Positions 17,369 through 26,147 of a DNA stretch of 64,000 nt are shown piece by piece. The notes beneath the pieces are model-generated. The model was not told the DNA's origin. It did no database searches and saw only the letters and a program-made list of their open reading frames with translations. Position numbers and translations under genes: made by a program. The DNA lies in the NCBI GenBank assembly GCA_964427005.1, contig CAYRTL010000007.1, forward strand, positions 1 to 64,000, in the 5' to 3' direction. The first letter of the stretch is position 1, and every line of letters begins with the position of its first letter. The DNA is from JAMXLO01 sp964427005. Lineage in GTDB: Bacteria > Pseudomonadota > Alphaproteobacteria > Acetobacterales > Acetobacteraceae.

Positions 17369-19296
17369 CGTGACACCAGGAAAATGCCGACCAGAAGCAC
17401 GACGCCGATGAGCATGACGAATGCATAAACGGCGAGCGAGCCGGTCTGGATCTTTACCGCCTGGCGCGAGCCGTCCACCGTGAGTTCGGCCAGACCGTTC
17501 GGCACACCATCGATCAACGTCGCGTCGCCGACCTGCCAGAGAGCACGCGCGAGCCGAAACGTGGGCTGCACGAAAATCGCGTCATACAACTCGTCGAAGT
17601 ACCACTTGTTCAGCAGGAACAGGTAAATGCCGCGGAACGTGGTGGCCAGCCGCATCGGCAGCAGTGGGAAGGCCATGTACATCAGGTAAGCAGTGGCTAT
17701 GCCAAGCAGGCCCACCACAGTCGGCAGCGCGTCCACCCACAGCGGGACTTCCTCGAGACGCGCGAGCGTGTGGTTATTGGGACCATTGAAGATGCTGCCG
17801 TTCCAGAATTCCTGCCAGCTCTCGCCGATGAAGAACGAGTGCAGGGCGAAGCCTGCTGCCACCGCGCCGATGGCCAGTATGAACAGAGGCACCAGCATGA
17901 CGGCGGGGCTTTCGTGGACATGCTCCATCACATGGTGGTCGGCGCGCGGCTTCCCGTGGAACGTCATGATCAGCAGGCGCCAGGAGTAGAACGCGGTGAG
18001 GAACGCCGCCAGGATAGTGCAGACGAAGCCGTACATGCCGATGCCGGTGTCCGCGGCATAGGCGGCGTTGATGATGGCGTCCTTGGAGTAGTAGCCGGCG
18101 AACGGGAACACGCCGGCCAGTGCCAGGTTGCCTATCCACATCACGGCGTAGGTTGCGGGGATCAGCTTCCAGATCCCGCCCATCTTGCGCATGTCCTGCT
18201 CGTCCGACATGGCATGGATGACCGAGCCGGCGCCCAGGAACAGCAGAGCCTTGAAGAAGGCGTGGGTGATCAGGTGGAAGATCGACGCCTGATAGACGCC
18301 GACACCGGCGGCAACGAACATGTAGCCAAGTTGCGAGCAGGTGGAGTAGGCGATCACCCGTTTGATGTCGTTCTGTGCGCAGCCGACAGTCGCGGCGAAT
18401 AGCGCCGTCGTCGCACCGATGAAGGTGACCAGACCGAGAGCGACGGGCGCGAATTCATACAGCGGCGACATGCGCGCCACCAGGAACACGCCGGCCGTCA
18501 CCATCGTCGCCGCGTGAATCAGTGCGGAGACCGGTGTCGGGCCTTCCATCGCATCTGGCAGCCACACATGCAGGCCGATCTGCGCGGATTTGCCCATTGC
18601 GCCGATGAACAGCAGGACGCCGATGACCTCGAAGGCGCGGAAGGTGCCACCCAATACCGAATAGGTATCGGCCTGGTGCTGTCCGATCGCTGCGAAGATG
18701 GTGGAGAATTCGACTGAGCCGAATTTGAAGAACACGAGCGCTATGCCGACGGCAAAGCCGAGGTCACCAATGCGGTTGACGATGAATGCCTTGATCGCGG
18801 CGGCGTTGGCCGAAGGACGGTCATACCAGTAGCCAATGAGCAGATAGGAGCAGAGACCGACGCCTTCCCAGCCGAAGAAAAGCTGCACCAGGTTATCAGC
18901 CGTCACCAGCATCAGCATGGAGAAGGTGAACAGCGACAGATAGGCGAAGAACCGATAGCGCGGGTAGGAATCGTGCGCCATGTAGCCGATGGAATACACA
19001 TGGATCAGCATGGCGACGAACGTCACCATGGCGACCATGACCGCTGCCAGCGTGTCATAGCGCAGCGCCCATGACGCGTGGAAACGGCCAGCCTCGATCC
19101 ATGTGCCGAGTGAGACTGTGCCGGGATCAGCGTCGCCGCTCACGAGTTGGAAACAGGCAAGCGGTCCGAGGGCCGCCGCAACCAGCATGCAAAGTACGGA
19201 TACCGCCATGGCGGCGCGGTCGCCGATCTGGCGACCCAACAGGCCGGACACCAGTGAACCGAAGAGAGGCGCGAAGACAGCGACGGCGTAGATCAT
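17365..19296 (-). CDS. nuoL: NADH-quinone oxidoreductase subunit L
   Basis: A 643-residue distal proton-pumping subunit of complex I. It has antiporter-like helices with FFGWEGVGLCSYLLIGYW, MGKSAQIGLHVWLPDAMEG and IAYSTCSQLGYMF, followed by the family's long C-terminal amphipathic arm and anchoring helix. A palindromic repeat lies between nuoK and this gene; GGGGAAAA sits just upstream of the ATG as a possible ribosome-binding site. Confidence 0.96.
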   Translation of the reverse strand: MIYAVAVFAPLFGSLVSGLLGRQIGDRAAMAVSVLCMLVAAALGPLACFQLVSGDADPGTVSLGTWIEAGRFHASWALRYDTLAAVMVAMVTFVAMLIHVYSIGYMAHDSYPRYRFFAYLSLFTFSMLMLVTADNLVQLFFGWEGVGLCSYLLIGYWYDRPSANAAAIKAFIVNRIGDLGFAVGIALVFFKFGSVEFSTIFAAIGQHQADTYSVLGGTFRAFEVIGVLLFIGAMGKSAQIGLHVWLPDAMEGPTPVSALIHAATMVTAGVFLVARMSPLYEFAPVALGLVTFIGATTALFAATVGCAQNDIKRVIAYSTCSQLGYMFVAAGVGVYQASIFHLITHAFFKALLFLGAGSVIHAMSDEQDMRKMGGIWKLIPATYAVMWIGNLALAGVFPFAGYYSKDAIINAAYAADTGIGMYGFVCTILAAFLTAFYSWRLLIMTFHGKPRADHHVMEHVHESPAVMLVPLFILAIGAVAAGFALHSFFIGESWQEFWNGSIFNGPNNHTLARLEEVPLWVDALPTVVGLLGIATAYLMYMAFPLLPMRLATTFRGIYLFLLNKWYFDELYDAIFVQPTFRLARALWQVGDATLIDGVPNGLAELTVDGSRQAVKIQTGSLAVYAFVMLIGVVLLVGIFLVSR

Positions 19297-19312
19297 GCCT
19301 GATTTTCCCCAA

Positions 19313-19393
19313 CCGTCATGGCCGGCCTTCTGCCGGCCATCCGTCGAGGCAGAGTGCCGCTGCTGATGGCCGGGACAAGCCCGGCCATGACGG
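19313..19393. repeat. Palindromic intergenic repeat, family CGTCATGGCCGG, copy 1
   Basis: An 81-bp element with terminal inverted arms CCGTCATGGCCGGCC and GGCCATGACGG, and internal arms built from CCGGC/GCCGG words that can fold into a long hairpin. It lies between nuoK and nuoL. A second copy at 20900-20979 shares the same ends and internal layout. CGTCATGGCCGGGCTTGTCC repeats are common in alphaproteobacteria. Confidence 0.88.
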
Positions 19394-19410
19394 TGGGTGC
19401 GATCACTGCT

Positions 19411-19725
19411 TCACCCCTTCATCAGGTTCACGTCCTCGACCTGGATCGAGCCGCGGTTGCGGAAGTAGATCACCACAATCGCCAAGCCGATCGCGGCCTC
19501 CGCCGCGGCCACGGTGAGAACGAACATCGCGAATACCTGCCCGACGAGATCGCCGAGTGCCGCCGAAAACGCCACCAGGTTCAGATTGACCGCGAGCAGG
19601 ATCAGCTCGACCGACATCAGGATGATGATCACGTTCTTGCGGTTGAGGAAGATGCCGAAAATGCCCAGAACCAACAGGATCGCCGACACGACAAGGTAAT
19701 GGCCGAGCCCGACTTCAGTGCCCAT
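19411..19725 (-). CDS. nuoK: NADH-quinone oxidoreductase subunit K
   Basis: A 104-residue three-helix membrane subunit of complex I. The two conserved membrane glutamates are visible in ILMSVELILLAVNLNL and VAAAEAAIGLAIVV. It overlaps the end of nuoJ by 11 nt. A repeat element separates it from nuoL. Confidence 0.95.
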   Translation of the reverse strand: MGTEVGLGHYLVVSAILLVLGIFGIFLNRKNVIIILMSVELILLAVNLNLVAFSAALGDLVGQVFAMFVLTVAAAEAAIGLAIVVIYFRNRGSIQVEDVNLMKG

Positions 19726-20392
19726 GATGCGGTTCCTCCACGGGCTCCGGCTCGCTCACCTTGGGGCCGAATATGCCGATATCCTTCACGCCCGCCCCTA
19801 GCGAGACGGTGACCAGCTCCAGCGTCTCTTCCACCGTGCGTTCGGTCTGAACGCGGATGCTCTGATGCCGCGATGTCTTGCGGTCGCGGAGCGTCAGCAC
19901 GATCGCACCGATCATCGCCACCAGCAGCAGCACGCCGGCCGCCTGGAACAGGAACACGTAGTCCGTGTACAGCAGCCGCCCTAGCGCCGCGGTATTGCTG
20001 ACCTCGGCAGGCGGTGCCGGAGACAGCCGCAGCGTTGCCGCGTCTGGAGCGAATTTCCAGCCGCCGAGTACCAGGACCAGCTCGATGAACAACACCGCGC
20101 CGACCGTGGCACCAACCGGCAGGTAGCGCTGGAAGCCGCTACGCAGTTGGGCGAAGTCGATGTCGAGCATCATCACCACGAACAGGAACAGCACAGCGAC
20201 CGCGCCGACATAGACGATGAGCAGGATCATCGCCAGGAACTCGGCACCTGCGATCAGGAACAGAGCGGCAGCGTTGAAGAAAGTCAGGATGAGGAACAGC
20301 ACCGAATGGACCGGATTGCGCGAGCTCACCACCATCGCGGCGGACGCGAGCAGGATGATCGAAAAGACGTAAAAGGCGATGTTCGCGATCAT
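19715..20392 (-). CDS. nuoJ: NADH-quinone oxidoreductase subunit J
   Basis: A 225-residue five-helix membrane subunit of complex I. It has the typical SRNPVHSVLFLILTFFNAA and YVGAVAVLFLFVVMMLDID segments, the latter containing the pi-bulge region. The ATG at 20392 overlaps the nuoI stop by 4 nt (ATGA). The C-terminal tail (about 40 residues, charged, His-rich at the end) is longer than in E. coli. Confidence 0.95.
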   Translation of the reverse strand: MIANIAFYVFSIILLASAAMVVSSRNPVHSVLFLILTFFNAAALFLIAGAEFLAMILLIVYVGAVAVLFLFVVMMLDIDFAQLRSGFQRYLPVGATVGAVLFIELVLVLGGWKFAPDAATLRLSPAPPAEVSNTAALGRLLYTDYVFLFQAAGVLLLVAMIGAIVLTLRDRKTSRHQSIRVQTERTVEETLELVTVSLGAGVKDIGIFGPKVSEPEPVEEPHHGH

Positions 20393-20877
20393 CGATAGGG
20401 CGCATCCAGTTCCAGGCGTCGTGCGATCTCGGATTCCCACCGGTCGCCATTCGCCAGCAGCTTTTCCTTATCATAGAGAAGCTCTTCGCGCGTCTCGGTG
20501 GCGAACTCGAAGTTGGGGCCTTCCACGATGGCATCGACTGGGCAGGCTTCTTCGCACAGTCCGCAATAGATGCACTTGGTCATGTCGATATCATAGCGCG
20601 TCGTCCGGCGTGAGCCGTCCTCGCGCGGTTCGGACTCTATGGTGATGGCCTGGGCGGGACAGACCGCCTCACACAGCTTGCACGCGATGCAGCGCTCCTC
20701 GCCGTTCGGATAGCGGCGCAGCGCGTGCTCGCCTTTGAAGCGCGGGCTGATCGGCCCCTTTTCGTAGGGATAGTTGATCGTCGCCTTGGGCCTAAAGAAG
20801 TAGCGCAGCGTCAGGCCGAGCCCGGCGACGAGTTCGCCCAACAACAGGCTACGGGCGGTGCGATCGAGGAACGCCAT
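20389..20877 (-). CDS. nuoI: NADH-quinone oxidoreductase subunit I
   Basis: A 162-residue ferredoxin-like subunit carrying clusters N6a and N6b of the peripheral arm. Two 4Fe-4S motifs are complete: CIACKLCEAVCP and CIYCGLCEEACP. The N-terminal amphipathic region matches the alphaproteobacterial and mitochondrial TYKY form. A repeat lies between nuoH and this gene; GGGGGG sits 8 nt upstream of the ATG. Confidence 0.96.
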   Translation of the reverse strand: MAFLDRTARSLLLGELVAGLGLTLRYFFRPKATINYPYEKGPISPRFKGEHALRRYPNGEERCIACKLCEAVCPAQAITIESEPREDGSRRTTRYDIDMTKCIYCGLCEEACPVDAIVEGPNFEFATETREELLYDKEKLLANGDRWESEIARRLELDAPYR

Positions 20878-20899
20878 CAGATAGACCCCCCGCGGCTAT

Positions 20900-20979
20900 C
20901 GTCATGGCCGGGCTTGTCCCGGCCCTCCGTCGTGGCACTTGCGCCGCTACTGATGGACGGCACAAGGCCGGCCATGACG
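20900..20979. repeat. Palindromic intergenic repeat, family CGTCATGGCCGG, copy 2
   Basis: An 80-bp element between nuoH and nuoI, with ends CGTCATGGCCGG and CCGGCCATGACG as perfect inverted arms and a middle similar to the copy at 19313-19393. Located inside an operon, its hairpin could affect mRNA stability or relative expression; this is inference. Confidence 0.88.
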
Positions 20980-20991
20980 TATGGAGGAAAC

Positions 20992-22008
20992 TTACGCATT
21001 GGGCAGCCACCCGAACAGCATCAGCGCAGCCGCCGTCAACGTGAGCCAAAGCAGTGACAGCGGCAGAAACACCTTCCAGCCGAGACGCATCAACTGATCG
21101 TAGCGATAACGCGGGAAGGTGGCGCGCACCCAAAGGAACACGAACAGGCAGAAGCAGATCTTCAGGATGAACCAGATCGGCCCGGGTATCCACGTGAAGG
21201 GTTCGACGCCGAATGGCGCCAACCAACCGCCAAGGAACAGGATGGTGGTCATCCCGCTCATCAGGATCATGTTCGCGTATTCGCCCAGGAAGAACAGCGC
21301 GAAGGCCATGGCGCTGTATTCCACAAAGAACCCAGCGACGATTTCGCTTTCCCCCTCCGGCAGGTCGAATGGCGAGCGATTCGTCTCTGCGAGTGCCGAG
21401 ATGAAGAACACGATGAACATCGGGAACAGCGGCAGGCAGAACCACACGTGCCGCTGTGCAAGCACGATGTCGGTCAGGTTCAGGCTGCCGACGCACAGCA
21501 GCACCGAAACCATGACAAAACCCATTGAGACTTCATAGCTCACCATCTGCGCCGCGCTGCGCAGTGCGCCCAGGAAGGCGTATTTCGAATTCGATGCCCA
21601 GCCCGCGATGATGATGCCGTAAACGCCGAGCGAGCTGATCGCAAACAGGTAGAGGATGCCGACATTGATGTCGGCGATCGCCCAGCCGTAGTTCACCGGG
21701 ATCACCGCCCAGGCAATCATAGCGAGACCAAAGGTGAGCATCGGCGCCATCAGGAATAGCAGCCGGTTCGCGCCCGCCGGGATGATCGTCTCCTTCATGA
21801 TCATCTTCAACGCATCGGCAAAAGGCTGCAGCAGGCCGAACGGGCCCACCACGTTCGGGCCCTTGCGCAACTGCATGGCCGCCAAAACCTTCCGCTCCGC
21901 ATAGGTCAGGTAGGCCACGCCGATGAGCAGCGGTACCAGCAGTGCAAGCGCTTCGGCGAAGGTCAGGATGACCCGGCCAGCATCGGTCTCGAATAGGAAT
22001 GACTGCAT
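20992..22008 (-). CDS. nuoH: NADH-quinone oxidoreductase subunit H
   Basis: A 338-residue, eight-helix membrane subunit that forms the quinone entry site of complex I. Family signatures are AYLTYAERKVLAAMQLRKGPNVVGP (spread over residues 27-51), the acidic loop around ETNRSPFDLPEGESE, and FFLGEYANMILMS. ATG 22008 was chosen because it follows the nuoG stop by 4 nt and begins the first helix. Confidence 0.96.
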   Translation of the reverse strand: MQSFLFETDAGRVILTFAEALALLVPLLIGVAYLTYAERKVLAAMQLRKGPNVVGPFGLLQPFADALKMIMKETIIPAGANRLLFLMAPMLTFGLAMIAWAVIPVNYGWAIADINVGILYLFAISSLGVYGIIIAGWASNSKYAFLGALRSAAQMVSYEVSMGFVMVSVLLCVGSLNLTDIVLAQRHVWFCLPLFPMFIVFFISALAETNRSPFDLPEGESEIVAGFFVEYSAMAFALFFLGEYANMILMSGMTTILFLGGWLAPFGVEPFTWIPGPIWFILKICFCLFVFLWVRATFPRYRYDQLMRLGWKVFLPLSLLWLTLTAAALMLFGWLPNA

Positions 22009-22012
22009 CGTG

Positions 22013-24067
22013 CTATTCCGCCGCCGCGACCAGCGGCGTGCTCGCGAAGGTCGCGGTGCACGCCGCCATGGTTGGGCTGGCGCGGCTGATCGGGTCCGTC
22101 TGATAGTAGTTGGCGATCGCGGGCTCGAACGGCGCATTCGACAGCGCAATCGGATCGCCTGCTGGACCGCTCTGATCGCTGCAGCCGAAACGCGGCAGGA
22201 AGCCGATGCGTCCGAAGACCGGGTTTACCTGCTCCAGCCGCTCGCGTACCTCATCGATCGTGTCGTAGGGCAGCCTGTGGCCCACTGTCTCGCTGAATGC
22301 ACGCAGGATTTTCCAGTCCTCTCGCGCCTCGCCTGGCGGATACAGAGCAAGAAAGCCACGCTGCACCCGACCCTCTGTGTTCACGTATGTGCCGTGTTTC
22401 TCGGTGTACGCGGCGCCGGGCAGGATCACGTCAGCGCGTGCCGCACCCGCATCGCCGTGGTGGCCCTGATAAACCACAAACGTATCGGCGCCGATACGCG
22501 CCATGTCGAACTCATCGGCGCCGAGCAGCCAAAGCACATCGACGCCGCCGTCCAGCATCTGGGCGAGCGACTTGCCATTGCTGCCGGGCACGAAGCCGAG
22601 GTCGAGTGCGCCGACACGCGCGCTGGCGGTGTGCAGCACGTTGAACCCATGCCAATCCGGCGCCAGGGCACCCACCGACGCGGCGAGCCGCCACGAGGCC
22701 GCCAACACGGCCGAGCCGTCGGGTCTCGCCAGCGCGGACTGGCCCACGATGATCATCGGCCGCTTGGCATCGTGCAGCAGCTTGCCGAAGTCTTCACTCA
22801 GCGCATTCAGTACACTGGGATCGGTCCCAAGCTGCCGAACGCGATAGGTCAGATCGGTCTCGCTGCCGATCAGCCCGACCGGGATATTGCCGTTGAGCCA
22901 GCGCTTGCGGATACGGGCGTTCAGCACCGGCGCCTCGCGGCGCGGATTGGTGCCGATGAGCAGGATCGCGTCCGCGTCCTCGATGCCGGCAATCGTACTG
23001 TTGAAGAGGTAGAAATCACGGCGGGATGGATCGAGCCTTGCGCCATCCTGGCGGCAATCCAGATTGGCCGAGCCCAGCGCGACCATCAGGTCCTTCAGGG
23101 CCAGCATGCTCTCGGCGTCGCAAAGATCGCCAGCCACCGCGCCGATGCGATCGCCCGATACGCCGTGCAGCCTTTCCGCAATGGCGGCGAACGCCTCCAG
23201 CCAGCTTGCCTCCTCGAGTTTGCCGTTGCGTCGCACCCAAGGGCGATCCAGCCTGCGCCGGCGCAGCCCGTCGAGGGCGAAGCGCGACTTGTCGCCCAGC
23301 CACTCCTCGTTCACGTCCTCATTCAGCCGCGGCAGGATGCGCAGCACTTCGGGGCCACGCGCATCGATGCGAATGTTGGTTCCAACGGCGTCCAGCACGT
23401 CGATGCTGTCGACCTTCGACAGTTCCCACGGCCGCGCGATGAAGGCATAGGGCTTCGACGTCAGTGCGCCGACAGGACACAAGTCGATGATATTGCCGGA
23501 CAGTTCGGAGCCCAGCGCTTTCTCGACGTAGGTGCCGACTTCCATGTGCTCGCCACGCGACGTGGCGCCGAGTTCCGGCACGCCCGCGACCTCAGTAATG
23601 AAACGAATGCAACGCGTGCAGTGGATGCAGCGCGTCATCACCGTCTTCACCAGCGGGCCGAGATTCTTGTCTTTCACCGCCCGCTTGTTCTCGGCATAGC
23701 GAGAGTGGTCCATGCCGTAGCCCATCGCCTGATCCTGCAGGTCGCACTCGCCGCCCTGATCGCAGATCGGACAGTCAAGCGGATGGTTGATCAGCAGGAA
23801 CTCCATCACACCGCGGCGCCCGTTGCGCACCATCGGCGTGTCGGTGTGTACCACCATGCCGTCGGCAACAGGATAGGTGCAGGATGATATCGGCTTGGGC
23901 GGCGCCTTCTCGATCTCCACCAGGCACATGCGACAGTTGCCGGCGACGGAGAGGCGTTCGTGATAGCAGAAGCGGGGGATCTCCTTGCCGGCGGCCTCAC
24001 AGGCCTGCAGCACGGAGGAGCCGTTAGGGACTTCAACCTCGATGCCGTCGACGGTGACCTTGGCCAT
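22013..24067 (-). CDS. nuoG: NADH-quinone oxidoreductase subunit G
   Basis: A 684-residue iron-sulfur subunit of the NADH-dehydrogenase module. It has an N-terminal 2Fe-2S ferredoxin domain (CYHERLSVAGNCRMC), a His-Cys3 cluster region (HPLDCPICDQGGECDLQD), a further 4Fe-4S site (RCIHCTRCIRF), then a molybdopterin-oxidoreductase-like domain without the cofactor role. ATG 24067 begins the ferredoxin fold and has GGAG 6 nt upstream. A repeat separates it from nuoF. Confidence 0.95.
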   Translation of the reverse strand: MAKVTVDGIEVEVPNGSSVLQACEAAGKEIPRFCYHERLSVAGNCRMCLVEIEKAPPKPISSCTYPVADGMVVHTDTPMVRNGRRGVMEFLLINHPLDCPICDQGGECDLQDQAMGYGMDHSRYAENKRAVKDKNLGPLVKTVMTRCIHCTRCIRFITEVAGVPELGATSRGEHMEVGTYVEKALGSELSGNIIDLCPVGALTSKPYAFIARPWELSKVDSIDVLDAVGTNIRIDARGPEVLRILPRLNEDVNEEWLGDKSRFALDGLRRRRLDRPWVRRNGKLEEASWLEAFAAIAERLHGVSGDRIGAVAGDLCDAESMLALKDLMVALGSANLDCRQDGARLDPSRRDFYLFNSTIAGIEDADAILLIGTNPRREAPVLNARIRKRWLNGNIPVGLIGSETDLTYRVRQLGTDPSVLNALSEDFGKLLHDAKRPMIIVGQSALARPDGSAVLAASWRLAASVGALAPDWHGFNVLHTASARVGALDLGFVPGSNGKSLAQMLDGGVDVLWLLGADEFDMARIGADTFVVYQGHHGDAGAARADVILPGAAYTEKHGTYVNTEGRVQRGFLALYPPGEAREDWKILRAFSETVGHRLPYDTIDEVRERLEQVNPVFGRIGFLPRFGCSDQSGPAGDPIALSNAPFEPAIANYYQTDPISRASPTMAACTATFASTPLVAAAE

Positions 24068-24084
24068 TATGCGCTCCGTCCCAC

Positions 24085-24188
24085 TGTCATTGCGAGGAGT
24101 GTAGCGACGAAGCAATCCCCATCACGCAGCCGCAGGCTCGATCGCGCGCCAACACGATGGAGATTGCTTCGCTGCGCTCGCAATGACA
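24085..24188. repeat. Palindromic intergenic repeat, family CATTGCGAGGAG, full copy
   Basis: A 104-bp element between nuoF and nuoG. The arms are TGTCATTGCGAGGAG..GCGACGAAGCAATC on one side and GATTGCTTCG..GCTCGCAATGACA on the other. The same family is seen in part at positions 1-32. Such repeats are scattered in many proteobacterial genomes. Confidence 0.88.
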
Positions 24189-24194
24189 GGTGAA

Positions 24195-25484
24195 TCATTC
24201 TGCGGCCATCCGCATGCCACGTGCCTTGTAGGCCGCGATACGCTCTTCCATGACCGGACGGAAGTGCCGGATCAGCCCCTGGATTGGCCACGCCGCCGCA
24301 TCCCCCAGCGCGCAGATCGTATGTCCCTCGATCTGCCGGGTGACCTGTTCGAGCGTGTCGATCTCGGGAACCTCGGCCCTGCCCTCCACCATGCGATTCA
24401 TCACGCGCCACATCCAGCCGGTGCCTTCGCGGCATGGGGTGCACTGACCGCAGCTCTCATGCATGTAGAACTTCGACAGCCGCGCAATCGCCTTGATGAT
24501 GTCGGTGGACTTGTCCATCACGATCACCGCCGCGGTTCCCAATCCGCTCTTCACCTCGCGCAGCGAGTCGAAATCCATCAGCACATCGTCGCAGATGCTC
24601 TTCGGAATTACCGGCACCGACGCGCCGCCGGGGATGACTGCCAGCAAATTGTCCCAGCCGCCGCGCACGCCGCCCGCGTATTTGTCGATCAGCTCGCGCA
24701 GGGGAATGCCGAGTTCCTCCTCGACATTGCACGGCTTGTTCACGTGACCGGAGATGCAGAACACTTTCGGTCCCGAGTTCTTCGGCCGCCCCAGCGAATT
24801 GAACCACGCCGCACCACGCCGCATGATCGTCGGCGCCACAGCGATGCTTTCGACGTTGTTCACGGTGGAAGGGCAGCCATACAGCCCAACGGCGGCGGGG
24901 AATGGCGGCTTTAGCCGAGGCAGGCCCTTCTTGCCTTCCAGGCTTTCGAGCAGTCCCGTTTCCTCACCGCAGATATACGCGCCGGCGCCGCGATGCAGGA
25001 ACACGTCGAAATCATAGCCTGATCCGCACGCGTTCTTGCCGATGAGACCCGCCTCATACGCCTCGTCGATCGCCGCCTGCAGAACCTTCGCCTCGTTGGC
25101 GAATTCGCCGCGAATGTAGATGTACGCAGCGCCAGCGCCCATGGCGAAGCCGGCGATCAGGCAGCCTTCGATCAGCTTGTGCGGATCGTGGCGCATGATG
25201 TCACGGTCCTTGCACGTGCCCGGCTCGCTCTCATCCGCATTCACGATCAGATAGCAGGGACGATCCGACTGCTTCGGCATGAACGACCATTTCAGGCCGG
25301 TGGGGAAGCCCGCGCCGCCGCGGCCACGCAGCCCCGACGCCTTCACCTCCTCCACAATCGCGTCGCGTCCCTTCTCCAGAATGGCTTTCGTGCCATCCCA
25401 GTCGCCGCGTTTAAGCGCGCCCTGCAAGAACGGATCGTACAGTCCGTAGAGGTTGGTGAAGATGCGGTCCTTGTCCTGCAACAT
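24195..25484 (-). CDS. nuoF: NADH-quinone oxidoreductase subunit F
   Basis: A 429-residue flavoprotein that oxidises NADH. The NADH/FMN-binding region is GLRGRGGAGFPTGLKW, a second glycine-rich part surrounds GAGAYICGEET, and the 4Fe-4S cluster N3 motif is SCGQCTPCREG. ATG 25484 was chosen because MLQDKDRIF is the family N-terminus and it lies 4 nt after the nuoE stop. Confidence 0.96.
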   Translation of the reverse strand: MLQDKDRIFTNLYGLYDPFLQGALKRGDWDGTKAILEKGRDAIVEEVKASGLRGRGGAGFPTGLKWSFMPKQSDRPCYLIVNADESEPGTCKDRDIMRHDPHKLIEGCLIAGFAMGAGAAYIYIRGEFANEAKVLQAAIDEAYEAGLIGKNACGSGYDFDVFLHRGAGAYICGEETGLLESLEGKKGLPRLKPPFPAAVGLYGCPSTVNNVESIAVAPTIMRRGAAWFNSLGRPKNSGPKVFCISGHVNKPCNVEEELGIPLRELIDKYAGGVRGGWDNLLAVIPGGASVPVIPKSICDDVLMDFDSLREVKSGLGTAAVIVMDKSTDIIKAIARLSKFYMHESCGQCTPCREGTGWMWRVMNRMVEGRAEVPEIDTLEQVTRQIEGHTICALGDAAAWPIQGLIRHFRPVMEERIAAYKARGMRMAAE

Positions 25485-25488
25485 CGGA

Positions 25489-26145
25489 TCAGCTCTCCGC
25501 ACCGAAATTCAATGTCGTCAGCGTGGTCGGACCACCCTCGGGCGCGGACGTCTGTCGTCCCTTCATCGATCCCGGCGGTGGCGGCTCGCCGCGGCGCAGA
25601 GCTTCGAGCAACTGAGTGGTGCTTTCCGCATCGAGATCTTCATAGAAGTCGTCGTTCACCTGAATGATCGGCGCGTTCACACAGCCGCCAACGCATTCGA
25701 CCTCGGTCATGGTGAACATGCCATCGGCGCTGGTCTCGCCCCAACCGTCGATGCCGGTTAGCGCGCGGCACGCCGCCACCACTTCGTCGGATCCGCGAAG
25801 CCAGCACGGCGTGGTGGTGCAGACCTGCAAATGATATTTGCCGATCGGCCGAAGGTTGAACATGAAATAGAAGGTAGCGACCTCATAGACGCGTATTGGC
25901 GCCATATCGAGCCGCCTGGCTACCTCATCCATCCCAGCAGTTGGCACCCATGCGCTGCCGGTCTGCCGCCGCATCTGGTTCTGCACCAGATACAGCAGCG
26001 GTATTACGGCGCTCGCCTGCTTCCCCGGCGGATACTTCGCCAGTATCGGCGGAATTGCTGCCTCGCTTTCCGCATCGAAGCTAAAGCTCGCCGGCTGATA
26101 GGATTCCGGGAACGGCTCGGGATTGGTCTGCGTGCTCTCGGCCAT
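25489..26145 (-). CDS. nuoE: NADH-quinone oxidoreductase subunit E
   Basis: A 218-residue thioredoxin-fold subunit carrying the 2Fe-2S cluster N1a. The four ligands are visible in CTTTPC and CVGGC, separated by about 36 residues. The N-terminal helical part (YPPGKQASAVIPLLYLVQ) is typical. The C-terminal tail of about 35 residues is Pro/Gly-rich and beyond the conserved fold. Confidence 0.95.
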   Translation of the reverse strand: MAESTQTNPEPFPESYQPASFSFDAESEAAIPPILAKYPPGKQASAVIPLLYLVQNQMRRQTGSAWVPTAGMDEVARRLDMAPIRVYEVATFYFMFNLRPIGKYHLQVCTTTPCWLRGSDEVVAACRALTGIDGWGETSADGMFTMTEVECVGGCVNAPIIQVNDDFYEDLDAESTTQLLEALRRGEPPPPGSMKGRQTSAPEGGPTTLTTLNFGAES

Positions 26146-26147
26146 TT

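Noticed and set aside
15851..17428. Several long plus-strand frames opposite nuoM, rich in His/Arg/Gln
   Set aside because: Their composition is the complement of membrane-protein codons; there are no domains and no ribosome-binding sites.
21923..23887. A 654-codon plus-strand open frame opposite nuoH and nuoG
   Set aside because: It is antisense to well-supported nuo genes; long antisense frames are expected in GC-rich DNA with this codon bias.
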